A stretch of DNA of 64,000 nucleotides, taken from positions 954,501-1,018,500 of the forward strand of contig NZ_SKBR01000002.1 of NCBI RefSeq assembly GCF_013450295.1, given 5' to 3'. Shown here piece by piece: positions 16,366 to 25,810 of this stretch; position 1 is the stretch's first letter, and every line of letters starts with the position of its first letter. The notes below the pieces were generated by a model, which made no database searches, had not been told where the DNA came from, and saw only the letters and a program-made list of their open reading frames with translations. This DNA is from Streptomyces sp. AJS327 (GTDB taxonomy: Bacteria > Actinomycetota > Actinomycetes > Streptomycetales > Streptomycetaceae). A program made the translations under genes and the position numbers.

Positions 16366-18162
16366 GTGCCGCTGCCGCCCACCGACTCTCTCCGCCCCCA
16401 CGCCCCCCAACCGCCCCCCGGGCTCGACGCGGAGAGCTGGGCGGAGGCCGCCCGCCGCCTGCTCGCCACCATGATCGGCGAATACAGCTACGAGGAGATC
16501 CTGCGCCCGGAACCGGAACCGGGCACCCCCGACGGCTACCGGCTCCGCGTCGACGCCGACCTCACCCTGCGCTTCCGCGCCCAGCGCGGCGCCTACGGAC
16601 ACTGGACCGTCGACGCCGGGTCCGTCACCCCGTGGATCGGTCCACTGGACCTGCTCGCGCGAGCCCACGGGTCGGTACTCGGCATCAGCGGTGAGATCAC
16701 CGGACACCTCATCCGCGAACTCACCGCCACCCTCAGCGCGGACAGCCGGCTGCTGGCCGAGGCGGTCAGCGCTCCCGAGCTGGCCGACCTCGGCTACGCG
16801 GAACTCGAAGGCCACATGACCGGCCACCCCTGGATCGTCGCCAACAAGGGCCGGCTCGGCTTCTCCGCCTCCGACGCGACCTGGTGGGCGCCGGAGTCCC
16901 GCACCCCGCGCGGACTGCCCTGGCTCGCGGTGCGCCGGGGGCTCGCTGAGTACCGGGGCGCCGGTGAACTCGCCGCCCCGGAGCGGCTGTACGTGGGCGA
17001 ACTCAGCCCGGAGACCCGCGCGCTCCACGCGGACACCCTGCGGAGCAGGGGACTCGATCCGGCGGACTACCTCGCCTTCCCCGTCCACCCCTGGCAGTGG
17101 GACGAGACGGTAGCGCCGCTCTTCCCCGGCGAACTCGCCCGCGACGAGATCGTGCCCCTGCCGGGCGACGGGGACCTGCGGCTGCCGCAGCAGTCGATCC
17201 GCACCTTCCTCAACGTCAGCAGTCCCGAGCGGCACACCGTCAAGCTGCCGCTCTCCATTCTGAACACCCTGGTGTGGCGCGGTCTTCCGACGGGGCGCAC
17301 GCTGGCCGCACCGGCCGTCACCCAGTGGATGTGCGGCCTGCGGGACGCCGACCCCTTCCTGAGCGACGAGTGCCGGGTCATCCTGCTCGGCGAGGTCGCC
17401 TCGGTGACCGTCCACCATCCGCTCTACGACCGGCTGCCCGGCGTTCCGTACCAGTACCGGGAGCTGCTCGGCTGCATCTGGCGCGAACCGCTGGCGCCGC
17501 GCCTCGCCCCGGACGAACGAGCCCGGACCCTCGCCTCCCTCATCCACACCGACCCGCGCGGCCGGTCGCTCACCGCGGAGCTGGTGACCCGCTCGGGTCT
17601 GGAGCCCCGGGTCTGGCTCCGCCGGCTGTTCGGGGCGCTGCTGCCCCCGCTGCTGCACTTCCTCTACCGGTACGGCACGGTTTTCTCCCCGCACGGGGAG
17701 AACGCCATCGTGGTCTTCGACGACCGGGACGTGCCGGTGCGGCTGGCGGTCAAGGACTTCGTGGACGACGTCAACGTCAGCGCGCTGCCGCTGCCCGAGC
17801 TGTCGACCCTGCCCGAGGCGGCCCGGGCGGTGCTGCTCACCGAGCCCCCGGAACGGCTGATCCAGTTCCTGCACTCCGGTCTGTTCGTCGGGGTCTTCCG
17901 TTTTCTGGCACCGCTGTGCCGGGAGCAGCTGGGGGTTCCCGAGCACGTCTTCTGGTCGCTGGTCCGCGCCGAGATCGACCGTCACCACCGCCGCTTCCCG
18001 GAGCTGAAGGAGCGGTTCGAGACCTTCGACCTGCTGACTGAGCGGATCGAGCGGCTCTGCCTGAACCGGAACCGGCTCTTCGCCGACGGCTACGCCGACC
18101 GGACGGAACGTCCGCACGCGGTGGTGCACGGAACGGTGGCCAACCCCCTGTACAGCGCCTGA
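16366..18162 (+). CDS. NIS siderophore synthetase (DesD/AlcC-like)
   Basis: This 598-residue enzyme shows the motifs of the group that couples carboxylate monomers to amines or hydroxamates: HPWIVANKGRLGFS, FPVHPWQW, RTFLNVSS, HTVKLPLSILNTLVWRGL, SPHGEN and VKDFVDDVN. Its length is typical. GTG 16366 follows GAAGGAG. It ends the operon; dinG begins 115 bp later from its own promoter. Similarity to DesD-like enzymes suggests oligomerisation or macrocyclisation of a hydroxamate precursor, but the substrate needs experiment. Confidence 0.88.
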   Translation: MPLPPTDSLRPHAPQPPPGLDAESWAEAARRLLATMIGEYSYEEILRPEPEPGTPDGYRLRVDADLTLRFRAQRGAYGHWTVDAGSVTPWIGPLDLLARAHGSVLGISGEITGHLIRELTATLSADSRLLAEAVSAPELADLGYAELEGHMTGHPWIVANKGRLGFSASDATWWAPESRTPRGLPWLAVRRGLAEYRGAGELAAPERLYVGELSPETRALHADTLRSRGLDPADYLAFPVHPWQWDETVAPLFPGELARDEIVPLPGDGDLRLPQQSIRTFLNVSSPERHTVKLPLSILNTLVWRGLPTGRTLAAPAVTQWMCGLRDADPFLSDECRVILLGEVASVTVHHPLYDRLPGVPYQYRELLGCIWREPLAPRLAPDERARTLASLIHTDPRGRSLTAELVTRSGLEPRVWLRRLFGALLPPLLHFLYRYGTVFSPHGENAIVVFDDRDVPVRLAVKDFVDDVNVSALPLPELSTLPEAARAVLLTEPPERLIQFLHSGLFVGVFRFLAPLCREQLGVPEHVFWSLVRAEIDRHHRRFPELKERFETFDLLTERIERLCLNRNRLFADGYADRTERPHAVVHGTVANPLYSA

Positions 18163-18277
18163 GCCGGGGGCGCGCCGGGGCGCGGAGGCGGCCGCCGGGG
18201 AAGAGGGGAGCGGGCATGGCGGGAACGGTACGAAAGCGGGCCGAGCTGTCAGTGGCCGGGAGTAGGCTGTCGGCCCT

Positions 18278-20254
18278 ATGAGCACGCCTGCCCTCTCCGA
18301 ACTCCTCCACGCCGCCGTCGACGCTGTCGGCGGCGCCGAGCGCCCCGGCCAGGTGGCGATGGCGGAGGCCGTCGCCGAGGCCGTGACCGACGGCAGCCAT
18401 CTCCTCGTGCAGGCGGGCACCGGTACCGGGAAGTCGCTCGGCTACCTCGTCCCGGCGCTCGCGCACGGCGACCGCGTGGTGGTGGCCACCGCCACCCTCG
18501 CGCTCCAGCGCCAGCTGGTCGAGCGGGACCTGCCGCGTACGGTGCGGGCGCTGCGGCCACGACTCGGCCGCAGCCCGGAGTTCGCGATGCTCAAGGGCCG
18601 CTCGAACTACCTCTGCCTGCACCGGCTGCACGAGGGCGTTCCCCAGGACGACGAGGAGGGTCTGTTCGACCCCTTCGAGGGTGCCGCGCCCACCTCCCGG
18701 CTGGGCAAGGACCTGCTGCGCCTGCGCGACTGGTCGGACGAGACGGAGACCGGCGACCGGGACGACCTCACCCCCGGCGTGTCCGACCGGGCCTGGGGGC
18801 AGGTCTCCGTCTCCTCACGGGAGTGCCTGAGCGCCTCCAAGTGCGCGTACGGTGCCGAGTGCTTCGCCGAGGCGGCCAGGGAGCGCGCGAAGCTCGCCGA
18901 CGTGATCGTCACCAACCACGCGCTGCTCGCGATCGACGCGATCGAGGGCGCCCCCGTGCTGCCGGAACACGACGTACTGATCGTGGACGAGGCACACGAG
19001 CTGGTATCCCGTGTGACGGGCGTGGCGACCGGTGAACTCACCCCCGGCGGTGTCCACCGGGCGGTCCGCCGCAGCGCGAAGCTGGTCGACCAGCGGGTGG
19101 CCGACCAGTTGCAGAGTGCCGCCGAGGGCTTCGAGCGGCTGATGGAACTCGCTCTGCCGGGGCGGCTGGAGGAGCTTCCCGAGGAGCTGCGGTATGCCCT
19201 GATGGCGCTCCGGGACGCCGCCCGCGGCTGTCTGAGCGCCCTGAGCGGCACCCGGGACTCCTCGGTGCAGGACGAGGACGCCGTGCGGAAGCAGGCCAAG
19301 GCGTCCCTGGAGTCGGTACACGGCGTGGCCGAACGCGTCCTTGAGGGCTCGGAGTTCGACGTCCTCTGGTACGAGCGGCACGACCGGTACGGCGCCTCGC
19401 TCCGGGTCGCTCCGCTGTCGGTCAGCGGCCTGCTCAGGGAGAAGCTGTTCGACGACCGCTCGGTGGTGCTGACCTCGGCCACGCTCAAGCTCGGTGGTGA
19501 CTTCAACGGCGTGGGGGCCTCACTCGGCCTCGGCCCCGAGGAATCGGGGCCGCTGAGCGGTGAGGGAGACCAGCCGCCCTGGAAGGGCGTGGACGTGGGC
19601 TCGCCCTTCGACTACCGCAAACAGGGCATCCTCTACGTCGCCAAACACCTCGCCACTCCGGGTCGTGAGCCCTCCCGAAGCGACATGCTGGACGAACTCG
19701 CGGAGCTGGTGGAAGCCGCCGGGGGCCGGACTCTCGGCCTGTTCTCCTCGATGCGGGCCGCGCAGACGGCGGCCGAGGAACTGCGCGGCCGGCTGGACCT
19801 GCCCATCCTGCTCCAGGGTGAGGAGACGCTGGGCGAGCTGATCCGGCGCTTCGCGGACGACGCGCGGACCTGTCTCTTCGGCACCCTGTCCCTCTGGCAG
19901 GGGGTCGACGTGCCGGGTGTGAACTGCCAGTTGGTGGCGATGGACCGGATCCCCTTCCCCCGGCCGGACGACCCGCTGCTCAGCGCCCGCCAGAAGGCCG
20001 TCGAGGAGGCCGGGGGGAACGGGTTCATGGCCGTCGCGGCGACCCACGCCGCCCTCCTGATGGCACAGGGCGCCGGGCGTCTCGTCCGGGCGACGGGGGA
20101 CCGGGGCGTCGTCGCGGTGCTCGATCCGCGGCTGGAGCGGGCGAGGTACGGCGGCTTCCTGCGCGCCTCGATGCCCGACTTCTGGTACACCACGGACCGC
20201 AACCAGGTCCGGCGCTCGCTGGCGGCCATCGACGCCGCGGCTCAGGACGACTAG
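18278..20254 (+). CDS. dinG: DinG/XPD-family iron-sulfur DNA helicase
   Basis: This 658-residue 5'-3' helicase-like protein is probably involved in resolving R-loops or damage. It has Walker A QAGTGTGKSLGYL near residue 45, a DEAH box (VDEAHEL), and four cysteines arranged as in the XPD/DinG 4Fe-4S domain (NYLC, then RECLSASKCAYGAECF). Motif V/VI regions LWQGVDVPG and QGAGRLVRATGDRG are also present. ATG 18278 lies 9 nt after a TAGGCT -10-like element (18263-18268), so the mRNA is probably leaderless or nearly so. No LexA box was found upstream. Confidence 0.92.
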   Translation: MSTPALSELLHAAVDAVGGAERPGQVAMAEAVAEAVTDGSHLLVQAGTGTGKSLGYLVPALAHGDRVVVATATLALQRQLVERDLPRTVRALRPRLGRSPEFAMLKGRSNYLCLHRLHEGVPQDDEEGLFDPFEGAAPTSRLGKDLLRLRDWSDETETGDRDDLTPGVSDRAWGQVSVSSRECLSASKCAYGAECFAEAARERAKLADVIVTNHALLAIDAIEGAPVLPEHDVLIVDEAHELVSRVTGVATGELTPGGVHRAVRRSAKLVDQRVADQLQSAAEGFERLMELALPGRLEELPEELRYALMALRDAARGCLSALSGTRDSSVQDEDAVRKQAKASLESVHGVAERVLEGSEFDVLWYERHDRYGASLRVAPLSVSGLLREKLFDDRSVVLTSATLKLGGDFNGVGASLGLGPEESGPLSGEGDQPPWKGVDVGSPFDYRKQGILYVAKHLATPGREPSRSDMLDELAELVEAAGGRTLGLFSSMRAAQTAAEELRGRLDLPILLQGEETLGELIRRFADDARTCLFGTLSLWQGVDVPGVNCQLVAMDRIPFPRPDDPLLSARQKAVEEAGGNGFMAVAATHAALLMAQGAGRLVRATGDRGVVAVLDPRLERARYGGFLRASMPDFWYTTDRNQVRRSLAAIDAAAQDD

Positions 20255-20569
20255 CCTCCCACCGCCTCGGGTGGGCCATGGAACCACCGGAGCCAATGGC
20301 GCGGGGCGGTACCGGGAATCGTTCCGGCCGGATGCCTTCCAACGCCTGCCGTGTGCACGGACGCCGCGCTCCCCGACGGGCTCTGCCCGGGCTCCTGCCG
20401 GGGAGGGCGGCACGTAACGGCCTGACGCGGCCCGCCTCCTGCCGCCCCCCCCCCGAGGGCCCGACGGACAGGTGACGCCGTGCGGTGCGGCCACGCCCGT
20501 CGCACGGCGTGCGGCAGGGCGCGGCGCCGGTCCCCGGCGCAGAGGGGACCGGCGGCTGGTGGGGGAGAG
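20255..20569. other. Convergent intergenic region dinG-lexA
   Basis: No gene is seen. It contains GC hairpins, including arms 20476-20484/20501-20509 and the stronger lexA terminator at 20526-20553. Confidence 0.5.
20526..20553 (-). terminator. Terminator of lexA
   Basis: A 10-bp perfect stem (GCCGGTCCCC at 20526-20535 with 20544-20553) lies 17 bp beyond the lexA stop. Confidence 0.65.
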
Positions 20570-21385
20570 TCAGACTCTCCGCAGAACCGCGACGACCTTA
20601 CCGAGGATCGTCGCGTCATCGCCCGAGATCGGCTGGTAGGAGCTGTTGTGCGGGACCAGCCAGACGTGGCCGTCCTCGCGCTTGAAGCGCTTGACAGTGG
20701 CCTCGCCCTCCAGCATCGCCGCGACGATATCGCCGTTCTCGGCCACCGGCTGCCGTCGAACGGTGACCCAGTCCCCGTCGCAGATGGCCGCGTCGATCAT
20801 GGAGTCCCCGATCACCTTGAGCACGAACAGCTCGCCGTCCCCGACGAGTTGGCGGGGGAGGGGGAAGACGTCCTCGACTGACTCTTCCGCGAGGATCGGG
20901 CCGCCGGCGGCGATCCGGCCCACGAGCGGGACGTAGGAGGCGGAGGGCTGCCCGGAGGTGTCGGCGGGGGCCGGGGCGCTCGGGGTGTCGGATCCGCGCA
21001 CCTCGTACGCGCGAGGCCGGTGTGGATCGCGGCGGAGGAAGCCCTTGCGCTCCAGCGCCATCAGCTGATGGGCGACCGAGGAGGTGCTGGACAGACCGAC
21101 GGCCTGGCCGATCTCCCGCATGGACGGCGGGTAGCCGCGGCGCTGCACGGAGTCGCGGATCACCTCGATGACCCGGCGTTGCCGGTCGGTGAGGCCCGAG
21201 CTGTCCGCCCGGATGCCGGGAGGTCGGCCCGGCAGTGAGCGTTTCGGTTGTGGACTCTCCTCGCCGCCCGGGCTCTGGCTTTGGCTCTCCCGGTGCAGGG
21301 TGTCACTGATCGGCTGCATCTGGTCAAGCGCCTGGCCCGCGCGGTTCTGGGAGGTGATGGTGGCGCTCTCTGCGGTGGTGGTCAC
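20570..21385 (-). CDS. lexA: LexA SOS repressor
   Basis: This 271-residue repressor of DNA-damage genes self-cleaves on contact with RecA filaments. The N-terminal winged helix (LTDRQRRVIEVIRDSVQRRG, SMREIGQAVGLSSTSSVAHQL) is followed by a linker and the S24 peptidase domain. That domain has the Ala-Gly cleavage site (GRIAAGGPI), catalytic Ser in GDSMIDAA and Lys in the GEATVKRFK region. The GTG at 21385 is chosen because the protein then opens with VTTTAESATIT, the start I recall for Streptomyces LexA. An operator and promoter of its own lie at 21448-21495. Confidence 0.97.
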   Translation of the reverse strand: MTTTAESATITSQNRAGQALDQMQPISDTLHRESQSQSPGGEESPQPKRSLPGRPPGIRADSSGLTDRQRRVIEVIRDSVQRRGYPPSMREIGQAVGLSSTSSVAHQLMALERKGFLRRDPHRPRAYEVRGSDTPSAPAPADTSGQPSASYVPLVGRIAAGGPILAEESVEDVFPLPRQLVGDGELFVLKVIGDSMIDAAICDGDWVTVRRQPVAENGDIVAAMLEGEATVKRFKREDGHVWLVPHNSSYQPISGDDATILGKVVAVLRRV

Positions 21386-21447
21386 GTCGGCCCCTCTCGA
21401 ACGGTTCTCCCTAGCTGGACAACGGTAGTTGGTTTCGAAAGGTTGCG

Positions 21448-21495
21448 CCAAACACACGTTCGAGTGAATATTCGCAGTTCACCTGACGTGATCAA
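21448..21495 (-). promoter_or_regulatory. lexA promoter with overlapping LexA box
   Basis: Read on the minus strand, TTGATC (21490-21495), a 17-bp spacer and AATATT (21467-21472) form a good promoter. Directly downstream, 21448-21463 reads CCAAAC-ACAC-GTTCGA on the plus strand. This matches the actinobacterial SOS consensus TCGAAC-N4-GTTCGA at 10 of 12 fixed positions. The box covers the expected transcription start, the classic place for autorepression. Confidence 0.8.
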
Positions 21496-21697
21496 GTCCG
21501 CTGATGTAGGGGGAAGCGTGGGTTCGCGCGGGGCCGCCCAGGGGGCGTGCGGTGGATCCGCGTCTCCTCGAGTGGCCAGTCTGTCAGGTTCGCCCGGGGT
21601 GTGGCGCACCGGCCCCCGGGTGCGGCCGCCGTGGCGCGGGGTGCGTAGCCTCGTCCCGCCCGCGGCGCGACACGCGTGGTGGCCCCCCTGGTTCTCG

Positions 21698-21744
21698 GCA
21701 CCAGATCTAGTGGTTTGATGGGCGTCGGCCACCACAAGTTGTGG
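21698..21744 (+). promoter_or_regulatory. Paired NrdR boxes upstream of nrdRJ
   Basis: Two 16-bp imperfect palindromes, GCACCAGATCTAGTGG (21698-21713) and CCACCACAAGTTGTGG (21729-21744), start exactly 31 bp apart, about three helical turns. Tandem boxes at this spacing are the known binding arrangement of NrdR. A TATGCT at 21774-21779 could be the -10 element. The boxes suggest autoregulation of the nrdR-nrdJ operon in response to nucleotide state. Confidence 0.7.
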
Positions 21745-21863
21745 TCCCCGGTGCTGAGTCGGGGACTCTGGCCTATGCTGTTGGTGTTGTCCCGGGGGCC
21801 TGAGTGGGCCCTGTGGGGCCTGGTTCGTCATGCTCGGTGAGGCTCAGGGAAGGGTGGGAAACG

Positions 21864-22394
21864 ATGCACTGTCCCTTCTGCCGACACTCCGACAGTCGTG
21901 TCGTCGACAGCCGCACGACCGACGACGGCGCCGCCATCCGGCGCCGTCGGCAGTGTCCTGACTGCTCCCGCCGGTTCACCACCGTGGAGAACGCCTCACT
22001 CACCGTGATCAAGCGGAGTGGGGTCACCGAGCCGTTCAGCCGGGACAAGGTCATCGCGGGGGTGCGCAAGGCGTGCCAGGGCAGGCCCGTGACGGAGGAC
22101 GCGCTGGCCCAGCTCGGGCAGCAGGTCGAGGAGGCCGTGCGGGCGACCGGGAGCGCCGAGTTGTCCACGCACGACGTGGGCCTGGCGATACTCGGTCCGC
22201 TCCAGGAACTGGACCTGGTGGCGTACCTGCGGTTCGCGTCCGTATACCGAGCGTTCGAGTCGCTTGAGGACTTCGAGGCCGCCATCGCCGAACTCCGGGA
22301 GGCGCGTCCGTCGGAGGCGGGCGAGCGGGCCCGGTGTGGAGAGTGCGGGGCGGGTGGGGACGCGGAGATCCCCCTCCCGGTCACCGCCGACTAA
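21864..22394 (+). CDS. nrdR: Transcriptional repressor NrdR
   Basis: This 176-residue regulator controls ribonucleotide reductase genes. The N-terminal zinc ribbon has CPFC (residues 3-6) and CPDC, with the SRVVDSR segment between; an ATP-cone domain (VIKRSGVTEPFSRDKV) binds ATP or dATP. The C-terminus carries an extra tail with CGEC beyond the usual ~150 residues, which may hold a second metal or be unstructured. ATG 21864 has a GGGTGGGAAA leader. nrdJ follows after 113 bp; the pair forms the known actinobacterial nrdRJ arrangement. Confidence 0.96.
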   Translation: MHCPFCRHSDSRVVDSRTTDDGAAIRRRRQCPDCSRRFTTVENASLTVIKRSGVTEPFSRDKVIAGVRKACQGRPVTEDALAQLGQQVEEAVRATGSAELSTHDVGLAILGPLQELDLVAYLRFASVYRAFESLEDFEAAIAELREARPSEAGERARCGECGAGGDAEIPLPVTAD

Positions 22395-22507
22395 GTGGCC
22401 GTTTGAGGCGTGGCCGGGCCCTACGGGCGCCGGTCTTCGGAGAGACATGGTCCCCCGGGATGATTCGGGGTACTTCAGGGCGTTATGCCTGTGTACAGGG
22501 AGGCGGA

Positions 22508-25375
22508 ATGACAGAGACGACGAGTGGCCCGGCACGTGGGTCCCGCGCCAAGGGTGGCAAGGCGGGCGGCGGGCTGCGTATCGAGCGCATCCACACCACT
22601 CCCGGGGTGCACCCGTTCGACGAGGTGACCTGGGAGCGGCGGGACGTCGTCATGACCAACTGGCGGGACGGTTCGGTCAACTTCGAGCAACACGGTGTGG
22701 AGTTCCCCGAGTTCTGGTCGGTCAACGCCACCAACATCGTTACGAGCAAGTACTTCCGTGGCGCGGTGGGCACGCCACAGCGGGAGACCAGCCTCCGTCA
22801 GCTGATCAACCGCGTGGTGGGGACCTACCGGGAGGCCGGCGAGAAACACGGGTACTTCGCTACCGCGCAGGACGCCGAGGTCTTCGAGCACGAGCTGGCG
22901 TACGCGGTGCTGCACCAGGTCTTCAGCTTCAACTCGCCGGTCTGGTTCAACGTCGGGACCACGCAGCCGCAGCAGGTCAGCGCCTGTTTCATCCTCTCCG
23001 TGGACGACTCGATGGAGTCGATCCTCGACTGGTACAAGGAAGAGGGGATGATCTTCAAGGGCGGTTCGGGCGCCGGGCTCAACCTCTCGCGGATCCGCTC
23101 CTCCAAGGAGCTGCTCTCCTCCGGCGGCAACGCCTCTGGGCCGGTCTCGTTCATGCGTGGGGCGGACGCCTCCGCCGGGACGATCAAGTCGGGGGGCGCC
23201 ACCCGGCGGGCGGCCAAGATGGTCGTGCTCGACGTGGACCACCCGGACGTCGAAGCGTTCATCTCCACCAAGGTGAAGGAGGAGGAGAAGATCCGCGCGC
23301 TGCGCGACGCGGGTTTCGACATGGACCTGGGCGGGGACGACATCACCTCCGTCCAGTACCAGAACGCCAACAACTCGGTGCGGGTGAGCGACGAGTTCAT
23401 GCGGGCCGTGGAGCAGGGTGACCAGTTCCCGCTGCGCGCCCGGATGACCGGTGAGACGGTCGAGACGGTGGACGCGAAGTCGCTGTTCCGCAAGATGGCC
23501 GAGGCGGCGCACGTCTGCGCCGACCCCGGGATCCAGTACGACGACACCATCAACCAGTGGCACACCTCGCCGGAGTCGGGCCGCATCACCGCCTCCAACC
23601 CGTGCAGCGAGTACATGCACTTGGACAACTCGTCCTGCAACCTGGCCTCGCTGAACCTGATGAAGTTCCTCCGTGACGACGACGAGGGCAACCAGTCCTT
23701 CGACGTGGAACGTTTCGCCAAGGTCACCGAGTTGGTGATCACGGCGATGGACATCTCCATCTGCTTCGCCGACTTCCCCACCCAGAAGATCGGGGAGACC
23801 ACGCGCGCCTTCCGTCAGCTGGGCATCGGCTACGCCAACCTCGGCGCCCTGCTGATGGCGACCGGCCACGCCTACGACTCGGACGGCGGCCGGGCGCTGG
23901 CGGGCGCCATCACCTCGCTGATGACCGGCACCTCCTACCGGCGCTCGGCCGAACTCGCCGCGGTGACCGGCCCGTACGAGGGCTACCCGCGCAACGCGAA
24001 CGCGCACCGGCGGGTGATGCGGCAGCACGCGGAGGCGAACGACAGCGCCCCGCGCGCCGACGACCTGGACACCCCGGTGTGGGCCGCGGCGACCGAGGCG
24101 TGGCAGGACGTGCTGCGGCTGGGCAAGAAGCACGGCTACCGCAACGCGCAGGCGTCGGTGCTCGCGCCGACCGGCACTATCGGCCTGATGATGGACTGCG
24201 ACACCACGGGCGTCGAACCCGACCTGGCGCTGGTCAAGTTCAAGAAGCTGGTCGGTGGCGGCTCGATGCAGATCGTCAACAACACCGTGCCCAAGGCGCT
24301 CAAGCGGCTCGGCTACCAGCCGGAGCAGGTCGAGGCGATCGTCGAGTACATCGCCGAGCAGGGGAACGTGGTGGACGCCCCCGGTCTGCGGCCGGAACAC
24401 TACGAGGTGTTCGACTGCGCGATGGGGGAGCGGGCCATCTCCCCGATGGGGCACGTGCGGATGATGGCGGCGGCCCAGCCGTTCCTGTCGGGCGCGATCT
24501 CCAAGACCGTGAACATGCCGGCCAGCAGCACCGTGGAGGACGTGGAGGAGATCTACCTCCAGGGCTGGAAGCTCGGCACCAAGGCGCTCGCCGTCTACGT
24601 GGAGAACTCCAAGGTCGGCCAGCCGCTGTCCGCGAAGCGGAAGGAGGAGCAGGCCGAGCCGGAGAAGGTGATCGAGTACCGCCCGGTGCGGCGGCGGCTG
24701 CCCAAGGGCCGCCCCGGCATCACCACCTCGTTCACGGTGGGCGGCGCCGAGGGGTACATGACGGCCAACTCCTACCCGGACGACGGGCTGGGCGAGGTCT
24801 TCCTCAAGATGTCCAAGCAGGGCTCCACCCTGGCCGGCATGATGGACGCCTTCTCCATCGCCGTCTCGGTCGGCCTCCAGTACGGCGTGCCGCTGGAGAC
24901 CTACGTCTCGAAGTTCACCAACATGCGCTTCGAGCCCGCGGGGATGACGGACGATCCGGACGTGCGGATGGCGCAGTCGATCGTGGACTACATCTTCCGG
25001 CGGCTGGCGCTGGACTTCCTGCCCTTCGAGACGCGCTCCGCGCTGGGTATCCACTCGGCGGCCGAGCGGCAGCGGCACCTGGAGACGGGTTCCTACGAGC
25101 CGTCGGAGGAGCTGGACGTGCAGGGACTGGCCCAGTCGGCTCCGACCGCGGGGACGGGGGAGCGCCGGGACACCGGTGAGCGGGAGCGTTCGGCCGATGT
25201 GCCGCAGGCGCCCGCCCCGGCTCCGGCGGAGGCGCACAACTCGACGGAGCTGATGGAGATGCAGCTCGGTCTGAACGCCGACGCACCGCTCTGCTTCTCC
25301 TGTGGCACGAAGATGCGCCGGGCGGGGAGCTGCTACCTCTGCGAGGGCTGCGGCTCGACGAGCGGCTGTAGCTGA
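22508..25375 (+). CDS. nrdJ: Class II (adenosylcobalamin-dependent) ribonucleotide reductase
   Basis: This 955-residue enzyme reduces ribonucleotides to deoxyribonucleotides using vitamin B12 and is oxygen independent. Visible features are the first active-site Cys in QVSACFILSV, the NPCSEY motif with the radical-site Cys, substrate-phosphate loops (NLASLNL, PTGTIGL), and a C-terminal cysteine tail (CFSCGTKMRRAGSCYLCEGCG) that shuttles electrons or binds zinc. ATG 22508 follows GGGAGGCGGA. It is co-directional with nrdR and ends at a terminator at 25408-25442. No cobalamin riboswitch is seen upstream. Confidence 0.97.
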   Translation: MTETTSGPARGSRAKGGKAGGGLRIERIHTTPGVHPFDEVTWERRDVVMTNWRDGSVNFEQHGVEFPEFWSVNATNIVTSKYFRGAVGTPQRETSLRQLINRVVGTYREAGEKHGYFATAQDAEVFEHELAYAVLHQVFSFNSPVWFNVGTTQPQQVSACFILSVDDSMESILDWYKEEGMIFKGGSGAGLNLSRIRSSKELLSSGGNASGPVSFMRGADASAGTIKSGGATRRAAKMVVLDVDHPDVEAFISTKVKEEEKIRALRDAGFDMDLGGDDITSVQYQNANNSVRVSDEFMRAVEQGDQFPLRARMTGETVETVDAKSLFRKMAEAAHVCADPGIQYDDTINQWHTSPESGRITASNPCSEYMHLDNSSCNLASLNLMKFLRDDDEGNQSFDVERFAKVTELVITAMDISICFADFPTQKIGETTRAFRQLGIGYANLGALLMATGHAYDSDGGRALAGAITSLMTGTSYRRSAELAAVTGPYEGYPRNANAHRRVMRQHAEANDSAPRADDLDTPVWAAATEAWQDVLRLGKKHGYRNAQASVLAPTGTIGLMMDCDTTGVEPDLALVKFKKLVGGGSMQIVNNTVPKALKRLGYQPEQVEAIVEYIAEQGNVVDAPGLRPEHYEVFDCAMGERAISPMGHVRMMAAAQPFLSGAISKTVNMPASSTVEDVEEIYLQGWKLGTKALAVYVENSKVGQPLSAKRKEEQAEPEKVIEYRPVRRRLPKGRPGITTSFTVGGAEGYMTANSYPDDGLGEVFLKMSKQGSTLAGMMDAFSIAVSVGLQYGVPLETYVSKFTNMRFEPAGMTDDPDVRMAQSIVDYIFRRLALDFLPFETRSALGIHSAAERQRHLETGSYEPSEELDVQGLAQSAPTAGTGERRDTGERERSADVPQAPAPAPAEAHNSTELMEMQLGLNADAPLCFSCGTKMRRAGSCYLCEGCGSTSGCS

Positions 25376-25407
25376 GGCGCGCCGGGTCGGGGTCGCCCGG
25401 TCCGGCC

Positions 25408-25442
25408 GGGGCGGTGGAGCCGGAACACGGTTCCACCGCCCC
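25408..25442 (+). terminator. Terminator of nrdJ
   Basis: An 11-bp perfect stem (25408-25418 with 25432-25442) lies 33 bp after the nrdJ stop. Confidence 0.75.
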
Positions 25443-25707
25443 GTCGTTGTGCCGGGGTCCGGTCGTTCCGCGCGTATACGGCCCGCGTTCGGCGTCCGGC
25501 GGCGCGACGGGGTTCCCAGGGAGTCGCCAGGCGGATCCGGGATGTCCGGTTCCGTTCCGTGCTCCTGGACGGGGAGCGGGCGGTCGCGACACCTTCCGTG
25601 CCTGGTCACAGAGGTGACAGGGGGACGGACGGCCGTATGCGCCGCGATCGCCTGGACGGGGGGTTCCGGGGGTGTTCGGGGTGGCGCCGGGCGGCTGGGG
25701 CGAAGCG

Positions 25708-25736
25708 GTGGCAGCGCGTGTCAACAGCGTTATACG
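25708..25736 (+). promoter_or_regulatory. Candidate promoter of the P450 gene
   Basis: GTGGCA, a 17-bp spacer and TATACG at 25731-25736 form a plausible sigma-70-type promoter 75 bp before the P450 start codon. The rest of 25443-25810 shows no supported gene. Confidence 0.4.
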
Positions 25737-25810
25737 TTCCCGGCACACACGCACCACGCCCCATGTTCCGCACCACGGCGGTCCGCCGCCGCGTCAGGAG
25801 GCAGTCGCCC

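Noticed and set aside
18163..18277. LexA box upstream of dinG
   Set aside because: A GAAC occurs at about 18224 but the other half-site GTTC is missing.
22395..22507. Cobalamin riboswitch upstream of nrdJ
   Set aside because: The gap is only 113 bp and lacks the B12-box; the gene is co-transcribed with nrdR.
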